Shown one piece after another: positions 1-10,889 of a DNA stretch of 64,000 bases. The translations under genes and the position numbers were made by a program. How positions within the stretch are numbered: position 1 is the first letter of the stretch; each line of letters begins with the position of its first letter. The stretch lies in contig JAKZZE010000007.1 in assembly GCA_024220505.1 (NCBI GenBank), positions 1,302,001 to 1,366,000 of the forward strand, given 5' to 3'. The notes below the pieces were generated by a model. The model ran no database searches, had not been told where the DNA came from, and saw nothing but the letters and a program-made list of their open reading frames with translations. The DNA is from Rhizopus arrhizus. Its lineage: Eukaryota; Mucoromycota; Mucoromycetes; Mucorales; Rhizopodaceae.

Positions 1-291
1 TTGGATGTAGTAAGAAAGCGTTTACAAGTTCAAGGGCCTCGTATTTCAGAATATGTGGTATCATCTATCCCAACCTATTCACATCAAACATCGGCGATCT
101 CGTGTATGAAACATATTGTATGCACAGAAGGATTTTGGGCATTATTTAAAGGTATTGTGCCAGGCCTTTTAAAAGCAGGTCCCTCTGGTGCAGTTTATTT
201 TTTGGTATTTGAGTTCTCTAAAGATTGTATTACACGAATGAAGGAGAATGGATATGATCTTTTATCTGATAAATCACCAGTGAAAGTGTAG
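1..291 (+). CDS. Mitochondrial carrier family protein, C-terminal part (thiamine pyrophosphate carrier-like), 5' end outside window
   Basis: This is the last 96 codons of a mitochondrial solute carrier; the stop is TAG at 289-291. The frame is open from base 1, so the gene starts upstream. The fragment begins inside the third carrier repeat signature (LDVVRKRLQVQG, which would follow a proline), and then shows a helix and the matrix motif GFWALFKGIVPGLLKAGPSG typical of the last two membrane helices. Carriers of this family exchange nucleotides or cofactors across the inner mitochondrial membrane. The LQVQG and GPSGAVYF pattern is closest to the thiamine pyrophosphate carriers (yeast Tpc1, SLC25A19) as I know them, but only a third of the protein is visible, so the substrate is an inference. 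Confidence 0.7.
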   Translation: MDVVRKRLQVQGPRISEYVVSSIPTYSHQTSAISCMKHIVCTEGFWALFKGIVPGLLKAGPSGAVYFLVFEFSKDCITRMKENGYDLLSDKSPVKV

Positions 292-513
292 GTATCGTTC
301 TATTTATTTTTTATTTATACCATTGAAAAAACTTAATAAAATATTATAAATCATCACTTTGATAGAAAGGACTCGCGTTCTTTGCGGTTTTATCATATTC
401 CTCTTCTAAGATATAAAATAATTTATTTTAAGCATGCATTTTAGTTCCACAAATTAAAATTGGAAAGAACCGCTACGATTAAGAATAATATTTTATTTAT
501 AAAAAAAATTAAC

Positions 514-610
514 GAGCACATAATATTTTAGATTGTATTACCCGGGCCAGTTCTAAAAGGGTGTAAATGGACTAAAAACCTTTTGATAGGCAAAAGGAGA
601 AAAAGTGAAA
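514..610. repeat. Left arm of an inverted repeat (pairs with 1652-1759)
   Basis: The arm reads GAGCACATAATATTT, then CCCGGGCCAGTTC, then AAAAACCTTTTGATAGGCAAAAGG. The same blocks appear reverse-complemented at 1652-1759, and again in that second orientation at 1941-2048. The arms look like diverged terminal repeats of a small transposon family. They enclose a LINE fragment, so the original element is decayed. Confidence 0.6.
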
Positions 611-782
611 GAAAGAAAGAGGTAAAGGAAAACGTATCTCAGATACTAGATCAATTATTGCATAACCAAGTTATGAGTTTGGAGCCAAGAGGAGGAGTTT
701 CAGGCGGGATCTTTCCATGATCAAGGTTTGAGTACACCATCAGGTAACCAAGGCGTCATCGAATAGTTCGGATATGTTCAGC

Positions 783-1540
783 TTACGACATGGGCAACCA
801 GAGGATAGGGTCAATGATCAGCTGAAAACGACAAGCAGAGATAAGGCCTGAATTCATTCCATTGCACCGGGAGTCAAAGTTATCCTGTATGTAGGCTTTA
901 CAGACATCCTTGAAGGTAAGAAGCTCGAGAAAATCAACGTTGGCAGCAGCGTATTGTTTCCAAACTGGTGTCTTGGAGAGTTTGTACCATTGTGATCTAA
1001 TGGTAGACAGGCGTAAGTAAGGTAAGAACTGATACAAGAGTGTATCCTCAGGCGCAGTTATGGAGCGCATCAAGAATTTAGCCTGTAAGAGATGAACACG
1101 TTCTTTCATAGTAGGTTGGTTGATCAAGTGGAGCATGACCTTGTAAGAAGACCAAGCACCGCCACCAAAGATACGTAGAATGCACTGTTTTTGGCAGTCT
1201 TAGAGTTGTTTGATCAAGGTAGGAGGGATTGAGCTAATGGCAAGACCATATTCTAGTTGTGTGCGAGCGATTTGAGCGTAGAATCGAGCAGAGAGTAGCC
1301 GGTTGAAACCTTTACTGTTGATACCAATAGCAGCCATTTGGTTCATAGTCTGTAGGGCTTTGTTCATATTACTTTATACTAGTTCAGTCGTATTAATAGA
1401 GCCACTTGGGCTAATTGTTCCATACAGTGAGTAAGGAGTATTATCAGGCTGAGTAATAAGAATGGCACACTTGAGAGGGTTACAGCGATAACCTAATTCT
1501 AAAATTAGCAAACGACAAAAAAGAGGTTGTCTAGGCAGAT
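783..1540 (-). pseudogene. LINE (non-LTR retrotransposon) reverse transcriptase, C-terminal remnant
   Basis: On the minus strand the reading frame gives the thumb-side end of a non-LTR reverse transcriptase: a YGLAI-like stretch, then CQKQCILRIFGGGAWSSYK, then the open 117-codon stretch at 1136-783 that contains MLHLINQPTMKERVHLL and KFLMRS. This order is typical of Tad/L1-like ORF2 proteins after the YADD core. Stops break the frame, for example near 1370 and 1200. No palm domain or endonuclease is visible, so it is a 5'-truncated, dead copy. It lies between the two inverted arms at 514-610 and 1652-1759. Confidence 0.6.
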
Positions 1541-1651
1541 CTTGTTACCGACTTGAAAAGTTTGATATTTGAACAGTATAACGGCAAACATTTGAAGACG
1601 TAATTTTATTTTCCAAAATCTTGAATTTCAAACGCAAATCACTGTACTAGT

Positions 1652-1759
1652 TTGTAACTTTATCCTTTTTACCTTTTTGGCTATCAAAAAGGTTTTTAGT
1701 TTCTCTAACACTTCTTTGAACTGGCCCGGGCAATACAATATGTCAAATATTATGTGCTC
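1652..1759. repeat. Right arm of the inverted repeat begun at 514-610
   Basis: This is the reverse complement of the left arm with about 15-20 percent mismatch by eye. It includes CTTTTTGGCTATCAAAAAGG, GAACTGGCCCGGGCAATACA and ATTATGTGCTC. It ends with the same GTGCTC motif that opens the left arm as GAGCAC. Confidence 0.6.
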
Positions 1760-1940
1760 ATTTTGGGTTTTAAAATTTTTACAAATAAAAAATTATTCTT
1801 TAATCGTACTAGTTTGCAAACTTGACTACCTCCACCATGACAAAACTGCTCCTGAAATTCCACCTCTAGGTACTAAACTATTGCATTGGTTCAGCTCTAA
1901 TTAATCTCGTATCATTTGTTACTGTATCTTCTTCATCTTC

Positions 1941-2048
1941 CTATCTTTATCCTTTTTCCCTTTTTGACTATCAAAAAGGTTTTTTTAGCTCTTTAACCAT
2001 CTCTTGAACTGACTCGGGCAATACAATAATTTCCATTATTATGTGCTC
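1941..2048. repeat. Third copy of the arm repeat, direct with 1652-1759
   Basis: It carries TTTGACTATCAAAAAGG, GAACTGACTCGGGCAATACA and ATTATGTGCTC in the same order as the arm at 1652-1759. It ends about 95 bp before the ALG2 start codon, so it may form part of that promoter region. Confidence 0.6.
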
Positions 2049-2142
2049 AATTGGGTTATTTTAATTCTCAGATAAATAAAATATTCTTTAATCGTACTGG
2101 TTTGTAAGTTACTCTTTTCTGTTAAAGGGAGAAAATTTATTG

Positions 2143-2216
2143 ATGTCAGAAACCAATGCAAAGCTTAAAATTGCATTCATACACCCAGATCTAGGCATTG
2201 GTATATAATAATAATA

Positions 2217-2259
<43 letters not shown>

Positions 2260-3704
2260 ATTTAAATAACCAGTTCTTTAGGTGGTGCTGAAAGATTAGT
2301 CGTAGATGCAGCTGTTGGCGTTCAATCTAAAGGACATGAAGCAGTAATATATACAAGTCACCACGATCCCAACCACTGCTTTGAAGAGACTAGAAATGGT
2401 ACGTTATCAATACGCGTTTGTGGAGATTTTCTGCCTCGTGAGATATTTGGAAAGTTTTATATTGTCTGTGCAATGCTTCGACAGTTTGTGCTGATGCTGT
2501 GGATATTATGGAACGAAAGACATACCTATGATGTATTCTTTGTAGATCAGTTAAGTATGTGTGTCCCCTTTTTGAAATGGTTCACTACATCAAAGGTAGA
2601 AGATGAAAAAAAAAGAAGAAAAGGATTGAACTGATGTTGACGAGATATAGGTCTTATTTTATTGTCATTTCCCTGACAAGATGCTTTCAAAGCGCGATTC
2701 TAAGCTAAAAGAATTGTATAGAATACCAATTGATATGTTGGAAGAATGGACAACAGGCAAAGCAGACACAATCACAGTCAACAGTCAATTCACTGCGGGC
2801 ATATTTAGAAAGTCATTTAAAAGCATCTTGAAAACACCTCGTGTACTTTATCCACCCATTAATTTTGCTCTGTATGATCGTCAAGTTGATATGGTAGATT
2901 CTAGCGTTCAATCATTAGAGACGTAAGCTTATTTCTTTTAATATAATGACAACAATAGAAACTTAGAGTTTATTTAGGCATAAAAAGATCTTTGTTTCCA
3001 TCAATCGTTTTGAAAGAAAAAAAAATGTAGAGCTAGCATTAAGAGCCTTTGCAGGACTAAAACAATTAATTCCCAAAGATACGTTTGATGAATGCAGGCT
3101 TGTGCTTGCTGGTGGATACGATCGCCGTGTGACAGAGAACGTTGAATATTTGAATGAATTAGACACTCTTGCCAAAGAAACATTTGGATTAGAAACTTTC
3201 GTCATTCACCCATCTTCCACAGAAAAGCCGCCCAACACAGCTCAGGTTGTTTTCCTTTGTTCATTCAACGATGCTCAGCGTACTTATTTACTAAGTGCAT
3301 CCATTGTCTTACTATATACGCCTTCCAATGAACACTTTGGTATTGTTCCTGTAGAAGCCATGTATGCTTCTCTACCTGTGATCGCAGCTAATAGCGGTGG
3401 TCCCTTAGAAAGTGTTGTTGATAAGCAGACAGGTCTTATTCTACCTCCCGAACCTGAATTGTGGGCTAAAGGCATGTCTGATATCTTAACATCAAAATAT
3501 GACAGACAAGAAATGGGGAAAGCAGGACATGAACGCGTCAAAAACAAATTTTCTTTGGAAGCCTTTGCTGATCAATTAGAAGACATATTGGAAGAATTGG
3601 CGAGTGGAGGAAGACCAAGTAAATATGAATATGATAATGTGGAATATGTGATGAGAATTATTATGGCAGTTGCCATATTTATTATTTGGTACAAATATTG
3701 GTAA
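2143..3704 (+). CDS. ALG2: Alpha-1,3/1,6-mannosyltransferase ALG2 (dolichol-linked oligosaccharide synthesis)
   Basis: Exons 2143-2200, 2282-2595, 2651-2922 and 2978-3704 join in frame to 456 residues, the usual ALG2 size. The enzyme adds the second and third mannose to Man1GlcNAc2-PP-dolichol on the cytosolic face of the ER. Visible features are an N-terminal Rossmann start (IAFIHPDLGIGGAERLVVD, split by intron 1), KVLFYCHFPDKML across intron 2, a C-terminal GT4 domain with FVSINRFERKKN, and the EX7E-type motif EHFGIVPVEAM followed by NSGGPLE. A hydrophobic tail anchor (IIMAVAIFIIW) precedes the stop. The ATG at 2143 is chosen because it gives the conserved N-terminus. Intron 1 is mostly a poly-A run. 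The gene converges on the septin gene. Confidence 0.92.
2219..2257 (+). repeat. Poly-A tract inside ALG2 intron 1
   Basis: About 39 consecutive A follow a short ATA-rich stretch just after the 5' splice site. Similar long A or T runs sit in introns of the esterase (18629-18660), cystinosin (18117-18145) and a candidate minus-strand gene near 33902-33936. Confidence 0.9.
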
Positions 3705-3719
3705 ATAAAAAGCTCCTTT

Positions 3720-5167
3720 TTACTTTCGGATGGACTTGTCTCGTTGGTGGTAATAATAAGCTTCTAATTCGCTTTGTAATTCCTTGACTCTTTCACCTTG
3801 AGTTTCCAGCTCTTTATGAAGACGATCCCTTTCGTTCAGCAACTATAGAATCATATGTTTCTTGATCTTTTTTTCTCAACTTTCTTCTTACCTGTCTTTC
3901 CCATTGTCTAAAACGATTTTCTTCAGTCTTTACTTGCTCTGTAAATCTTTGGCGTAATGCTTCCTCTTCTTCCTTAAACTTTGCGTTTTCATTTGGTTGT
4001 GAACGGGGCTCACCAAACTTTCTAGTTTCCATTTGGGTTTGACGATAGTTTTCGTAATGCACCTCCTCTGTGGTAGTAATTAAATCCAGCATATGAGTAC
4101 GAATCAATAAACTTCTTAGCTTTTTAAAATCGCAGTGAGCGTCATTCTCAACCTCAGCTACTCCCCAGGCATACTCACGCCCCTTGACTTTCCGATTATC
4201 AAAAGTAACTACGTCTTGAGTAGAGCCAATGACAGCAAAAGGTAAAGCAGCCATAATATTACCATTCCTTCTTGTCACATCTTCATCATCACTTTCGATA
4301 GGACATGTATAAACTTGAATATTTTGAGCAGCAATCACCTCACGAATCTATCTTGCCAATTTAGTCCTTCAACTTTTGTTTAAAAAAATAAGAGTTATTT
4401 TACGTTTTGTTTAAACTTCTCGAGGTTGGAAGGTGTTAGGGTATCCGCTTTGGCAATAACAGGAATTAAATTGACACGTGAGCCTAGTTTTTTCATGACC
4501 TCAATATCCAATGGATTCAATCTACACAGAGTATTTAATGCTTTTATTTACACAGAGAGCAACAACTTACGTATATCCTGTAGGCTTTATAAAATATAAG
4601 CAAGCATGAACACGCATATCTACAACCCCTTTTCTACAAGGTTGTTGCTCTTGACGCATGTATTTTTCATGCTGGTCGTCAATGAAATCAACGATAGGAA
4701 TCCAGCTATGACGATTATTAACGTAATCTCCAAATCCAGGAGTATCAATAATGGTCAATTTGACCTGAAACATTTTTTCCTCCAATTCTATCAAGACATT
4801 TATCAACCGTTTTTCTTTAGATAAAAAAAAAATTACCAGCTTTTGTGATTTGGATCTGTACTGTTTTTGAAGGAGGTGATTTCGCATGTCTCTTGCTTAA
4901 ATTTTTGGGTTCTTTGATGGTCGTTGTAAAAAGTGTATTTACAAAGGTTGTTTTACCAACGCCAGATTCACCTATCAATGACATTTTAAAAAAAAGTTGT
5001 ATAAAACGACACATAATAGACTATTTACCACAAACCATAATAGTAAAGTTTGCGCCATTCTTTGCAACAATCTTGTGTCTTTGATTAGGTAAATTGGCAA
5101 TACCTGTACCAGATAAAGTGGAAGCCGAAATTGGAGGAGGAGGAATAGAGAAATCTTCTAAATCCAT
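3720..5167 (-). CDS. Septin, Cdc11/AspA type
   Basis: Six exons (5167-5029, 4971-4837, 4787-4571, 4521-4404, 4347-3892, 3842-3720) join without frame breaks to 395 residues. Septins are GTP-binding proteins that assemble into hetero-oligomeric filaments at septa and the cell cortex. Visible motifs are the P-loop [10 protein letters not shown] (split by intron 1), [11 protein letters not shown] (switch II), AKADTLT (the AKAD box that reads guanine), [13 protein letters not shown] (septin unique element) and a charged C-terminal coiled coil. The N-terminal [14 protein letters not shown] and the ITKAELEEK segment fit the Cdc11/AspA group best; this subgroup call is from memory of the family. Introns are 49-57 nt. 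The start ATG at 5167 is the only one upstream of the P-loop in frame. Confidence 0.92.
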
Positions 5168-5474
5168 ATTTTTGTAGAGAAAAAAAAGGAAAAAGAGAGA
5201 AAAAGGAGAAAAAGGTTACTTTTTTTATAAATCATCAAAAAAAAGGAGTAAAGCTTAATTTGATGCATTGATTCAATTGTTCGCTTAATAAATATGCTTT
5301 TTATTTGACAATTAGTGCGACTCCCAGTATACAGAATCAGAAAAAAAAAAAAAAAAAAAAAAGGGTTCATCTTGCACCTTATTTCTTCTCCTTACATGAG
5401 ATGCAAAAGAGTAAGCAAACCTCCTCCCATATTTTGTTCAATTTTTTTTAATAATGAAAATAGAAAAAGGGAAT

Positions 5475-6816
5475 CTATGACTGTTGGTTAATGATTGCAT
5501 GATAGTTTTCTGAGTTACGTTTCAAAATATCTAATACAGGACCAAGAAGACGATTAAATGCTTTTTTACCAAGAGTTGCACACTTGAGTCTACCGTGAGC
5601 AATGACAGTTGCAGCTCGTGGGCTATCATTTAACAAAGCCAATTCTATACAACATGTTATTTAACATAAACCACACGAGTAGTTTTCTTACCACCAAAAT
5701 AGGATCCTCTTTCGAGTTTATTTACTTGATGTGTTGCTCCTGATTGAACATTTCTCTTGAACACAGCAGCTTCACCTGATTCGATAATATAAAACTGGTC
5801 TCCTATATCCCCTTGCTTCACTACCTCCTCTCCATTTTCGAAATACACTGATTCTAATGCATCTGCGATCTTGTGTCTCTCGTAAGGTTCCAATGATTTC
5901 AACAAGACTACTTCTGATAAAAAGGCTTCGTACATTTGTCTCTTTCGTGACGTGTTTTCCATCAATATTGTACGAAAAGTGACACGATCAAGGGCCCAAA
6001 GGACAGAATGAGAGGTAGCTGTGATGGTAGCCGCACGAGGGGCATTATACATCAATGCCAACTCACCAAAACTACCTCCTGCTTCATAACTCGTCACTTT
6101 ATGGCCCGAGATAAAACAATCCAAAGTGCCTGATTCTACCACATAAAAGTAATCTCCTACAGCTCCCTGCTCAATCACGACTGTTCCACTTTCGACCTGC
6201 TTTTCTGACATAGCATTCACAACATCTTGATATTGCTCTTCGTCCAGGTTGCGGAATAAGAAATTACTGCTGACACTGACTCGAATACGTTCAGCTTGAG
6301 ATTGAGATTTAGGAATGACGACCTTTATGAAATCTTGTGTTGGTGCCATGGACTCTGCACTGACTGAGGTACGTCGACCACGATTATAGTTAGTAGGTGT
6401 TATGGAAGGTAATAAGTCAGTTGAAAAATCATCATGTTCTTCATCTTCAAACTCGTCACAACCATTCTCTGTATTGTTGTTAGTATTCCAATCAAACATG
6501 TGAGTGTCTTCTAATTGCTCTTTTTGTTCAAACAAAGGATGAATATCGTCATTATTTGCTATACAAAATTTTATTATATACTTCTTTTATTACATCATTT
6601 TATTTTACGGTAAAAGTCATGATTATCTTGTTGCACATTTTCACTTCGATAAGTTCTACGTTGCGCTTCCAACTTTCGCATAAAGAAATTAAAACAAAAT
6701 TGCAATGCATCAGAAGGTTGCTCTGAGCAATATTCTGCATGAAGTTCAGTTAACAGCTGTGTATATTCGTCTGTTTGTGGTGTAAATTGAAACATGGGTT
6801 GTTCTTCAGCAATCAT
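5475..6816 (-). CDS. cAMP-dependent protein kinase regulatory subunit
   Basis: Exons 6816-6609, 6558-5692 and 5644-5475 give 414 residues; starting at the next ATG (6795) gives 407. The protein holds PKA catalytic subunits inactive until cAMP binds. Features in order are the N-terminal dimerisation/docking helices ([13 protein letters not shown] onward), an acidic linker, the inhibitor site RRTSVSAE (a serine at the phospho-site, so a type-II-like substrate site), and two cyclic-nucleotide-binding domains. Each has a phosphate-binding cassette with its key Arg: [15 protein letters not shown] and [15 protein letters not shown], the second split by intron 2. The start is uncertain because no upstream cue separates the two ATGs. 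Confidence 0.92.
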
Positions 6817-7079
6817 ACAGCACTGCAAATAATTTGAGAATAAAAAGTTGATAAAATTCGCTTGAAGTGTTACTTGAATTTTACCAAATTTTGAAACAGC
6901 GGTCATCACTCCAATTGTTTGTCGTTTCTAAATCAATCTCAGTTGGCTCCACTTTGTCTCCTATTGTGATAGATGCTCTCGGACCCACGCACCATTTTCC
7001 TTTTTTGTATAATAATAAACCTTTTCCCCTTTTTTCATCGTAGAAATATTATAGAATATATCATCCGATAGGACAATGA

Positions 7080-8092
7080 ACATCAACAACAACAGCAGCA
7101 GCAATCCGACCAACAACAACAAGTTTTTACCCGAACAGAAGTGGAACAAATTGTTCGCAAACTCGAAAACTCAGGATTACAAAAAACAAGAGAAACAATA
7201 CAAAGCTATTTGCGAAAACTTGTACGAAATTTCCATGACCTAACATAAAGAGAACTTTAAGTTTTTCAGAAAATTAATACAAAAATATGCCAACGACGAT
7301 GGCTCAAGTCAGAACAAATCAACAAAGAATTTATTCTAGACCTCAAGCAGTGGAAAGAAGACTCAAACCCGCTCATTAATACCTTGTATAAGAATGCAGA
7401 AACAATCAGAGTACAAGCAAGAATAAGTACTGAGCTATACGAAAAGTTACAGCATCTCAATGATCAAAGCAGGATTGCTTTCAACTCCCAAGATGACAGA
7501 AACGTCTTCCTCAACACTATCATGCAAGCCTAAAACCTTGTAATCTTTGGATTTGGATCAGCAAAACTACAAGAACAAGAATCAAGATAATTGGCTCCCA
7601 AAGCGTTTAAGTTACTCACAAGTCTCAAACACTTGGAAATGGCAGCAACTAATGATGAAAAAGTCAAACAGTCAGTCAAAAGTCAACATAGAATCTATCC
7701 ATGTCATCCCGATCGAGACAGGTCCTACGAACACCAAGGAAGCCATCATCAGAGCAGACAACCTCGACAAATTCAATATCGTTTTTACGACGATTAATAT
7801 CTCAGCAACCAATGCCATCAAATTCAAAAGATTTTCTCTCAAACCTCTTCATCATCCAGGAACCCAACAAACGACACTCCATCTTGGATTACCAGAAATT
7901 AAATCAACATTCCCAGTGCAAGCATTCAAGATGGAAGGAGCCCAAGCATTGAGAGAAACTATGGAGAAAAACGATTTCATGTGCAAAATTTATTTAAAGG
8001 ACGCATGCACCGTAGTTGCATTGCCGCATATACAAAGTTTTGAGGTTAATTCACAGCTTAAATTTGATAAAAGAACCAGACAACTTTTGTGA
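7080..8092 (+). pseudogene. Degenerate DIRS-like retroelement fragment (Gag-like part plus start of reverse transcriptase)
   Basis: Three plus-strand frames must be combined. About 7080-7530 encodes a glutamine-rich stretch followed by a helical Gag-like segment (TRTEVEQIVRKLENSGLQ ... LNTIMQA). After 7690 the frames give a linker, and 7900-8010 gives FKMEGAQALRETMEKNDF and KIYLKDACTVVALP. That last part resembles the first reverse-transcriptase block of DIRS-type elements, where a conserved D follows a hydrophobic strand. Several stops and frame changes make it non-functional. No tyrosine recombinase is seen. The RT match is a motif reading, and another retroelement class is possible. Confidence 0.45.
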
Positions 8093-9786
8093 ATTATCGA
8101 ATTAGACTTTATTTTAAACCGAAGTCTTTATTGATACATCCATCCCAATAGAATTGAGAATGTCCTATGCAACCTAGGCAGTCATTGACAGTAGCTTCTG
8201 ATAGATGAGGGGGTAGGTTTAGAATTAATATCCAAAGGATTTCTTTGAATACTCCCTTTCGTTGAAATTCAGCATTCTTGTTCAATCTGAATAAAAGTTA
8301 AAGAAGACTGTAAAATTAAACAGATCTAAATAATTCAATGATTTCATTCACTGAGAAAAAAGAAGAGGTACTTTATTTGACTACAAGATTATTTATAATT
8401 TCGACGACTCTGTTATAATATTGACCATTCTACCAGACCTTTTGTACCTGATAAACAATGATAGCTTCATTCATTGTGATTGTGACAGCAGTAACACTGC
8501 AAATAATGCTGAATATTACACGAATTTCAAGAGCTTGAAATCAATAATGTCAAGGCTGTTATTTTTCAAAAATTAATAAATCATTCAAAAATATAGACTC
8601 TGTACTGAAAATAAAGCATAAACATCATGATTATATGTATATTTGGTTTATTGCTTTAAAAGAAATTATTGTATACCAAGCAAAAATTTATTTTTTGCGT
8701 CAAGGGTAAGTTTGCTAAAGAGGTAAAAATGACTGATGTTCTAAAAACAATTACCAAGAGTGGATTTTGAATTTCGAGTTTTTATTCATTCTTTACAGGG
8801 TGAAAAGGTCGAAAAACGAAAAAAGGCAAAAAAAAAAAAAATATATATCTATTCATATTTTCAAACGCAAAACACTGTACCTCTTTTTTTAGAGATGTAA
8901 AAACAAGGTTGTGCAATGAAATTCTTACTTTAAGATACACAAAACATTTTATAGTAATAAAAAAGGCAATAAAAATTATTTGTAAAATATATATTTTTAT
9001 TCAATTTCAAAACCGCAAGAGTATATCCATCACTAGAGAAAATATAAATGTTAATATATGCAATTCAGTGTATGAAAAAGTTTTTTTTTTTTTTCTTTTT
9101 TTCAGAATAAAAATTTCCTTTCAACGAATATCTCAAACTGAGCTGGGTTTAGTAGCAATGTTTTGATCATCATTCAAAAAGAAAAAAAAAAAAAATACTT
9201 TAAGGGAGTTTTACTTACATTGTGTTTATTTTTATATAAAAAAAAAAAGAAAAGTGCAACCTCGCATTACTCGGCAATTTATATTTTTTTAATTTTAAAA
9301 AATTTTTGGGAAGTCGTGACTGTTGTTAACATTTAGCAAGCCAGCAAAAACAAGTCAGTTTAAGTTAGATGGCTGTGCCTGTCCAATTAAGACTTATACA
9401 AAATTTAATTGTAGAACGCATTAACATGTTATAGAGCATCCTAGGATAAGAAGCGAGATAGAAAAATAATAGCATACAGTGTTGTATGATCATTTATAGT
9501 GAAAGAGAATTCTCACCGCCTCTTTTCCATTGTAATAAAATTAAATTGTATGAAAGAACAATTTGTCCAATAAATTTACTCCAGGGTTAAGTTTGTAGTA
9601 ATCCCAGCATGTTCAACGCACATGGTGTCATTTTTTCTGAGAGGTGTGCGAATAGTTTCTGAAACAAAGATAGTGTCTTTTGAAATAGGACCGATTGTAT
9701 TTTTAGTTCCGACACGGATTGTGTCAAGACATGCTCACAAAGTCAAAGAGAGAACCCTTCTCTTTTTTCGTGCATCCGAATTTAAT
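8093..9786. other. Intergenic, AT-rich; no gene recognised
   Basis: The stretch holds poly-A and poly-T runs and no frame that looks like a conserved protein. On the minus strand 8300-8110 has a short open segment (FRLNKNAEFQRKGVFKEILW) that could be the tail of another decayed retroelement. The last few hundred bases must contain the promoter of the ribosomal protein gene at 9787. Confidence 0.5.
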
Positions 9787-10752
9787 ATGGTAATGATTGA
9801 TCTAAAGAAGTGATGGATGGGATGGGATTGGGATGGATGAATGGATATAGGATTGGATGGATTCAAAAAATACTAAACATGATGATTTATGTAGGCTCCC
9901 GCCAAGAAGTCCACCGGTAAGAAGGTTGCTCCTGCTCCCTATCCCATCAAGGGAAAGCAAACTACCAAGGCCTCCGCCAACCCTTTGATTGAAAAGACCC
10001 CCAAGAACTTTGGCATTGGTAAATGAAATACTTTGCGAAAGAATTGCAGGAAATCTAATTAGGAAAAAAAAAAAATAGGTCAGGATGTTCAACCCAAGCG
10101 TGATGTCTCTCGCTTCGTCAAGTGGCCCCACTACGTTCGTCTTCAACGTCAAAAGAAGATCCTTTACCAACGTCTCAAGGTTCCCCCTGCTTTGAACCAA
10201 TTCACCGAAGTTTTGGACAAGAACACCGCCACTCAACTCTTCAAGTTGTTGCACAAGTACAGACCTGAAAGCAAGCAAGAAAAGCGTGAACGTCTCCGTG
10301 CTGCCGCTGCTGCCAAGGCTGAAAAGAAGGAAGTTGCCAAGACTGACAAGCCTGTTGTTGTCAAGTACGGTATCAACCACATCACTGCCTTGATCGAAGC
10401 CAAGAAGGCTCAATTAGTTGTTATTGCTGATGATGTTGACCCTATCGAATTGGTTCTCTGGCTCCCTGCTCTTTGCCGTAAGATGGGTGTCCCTTACTGT
10501 ATCGTCAAGGGTAAGGCCCGTCTCGGTACTCTTGTCCACAAGAAGACTGCTACTGCTCTTGCTTTGACTGAAGTCTCTGATGCCGATAAGGCTGAATTGG
10601 CCACTGTTGTCTCTGCTGTCAACGCCAACTTCACCGAAAAGTGGGAAGAAACTCGTCGTCACTGGGGTGGTGGAATCATGGGTCCCAAGTCCAACGCCAA
10701 GATGGCTAAGCGTGCTGCCATTGCTGCTAAGGAAATTGCTGCTCGTCAATAA
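9787..10752 (+). CDS. RPL8: 60S ribosomal protein eL8 (L7a/Rpl8)
   Basis: Exons 9787-9789, 9895-10018 and 10079-10752 give 266 residues. The first exon is the ATG alone. The 105-nt first intron has a good branch site (TACTAAAC near 9871) before GTAG. The protein is basic and starts [17 protein letters not shown]. It carries the eL8 hallmarks: [15 protein letters not shown], the L7Ae RNA-binding core with [20 protein letters not shown], and [15 protein letters not shown]. Codon use is strongly biased to C-ending and AAG codons compared with its neighbours, as expected for a highly expressed gene. It is transcribed towards the TPS gene on the other strand. Confidence 0.95.
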
Positions 10753-10889
10753 ACAAGCTTACTTTTTCTCTAGTTTAATAAAAGATTTTATTTTTTTTTT
10801 TGAAGAAAAGCTGTGTATATTGTATGTAAAGAGGAAAAAAAAGAGGGTTTTTGATTCAAAAAATAGATATTTTATTGATCTAAATTGAT

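Noticed and set aside
3284..3547. 87-codon minus-strand frame opposite ALG2
   Set aside because: It is antisense to the conserved GT4 domain and has no features of its own.
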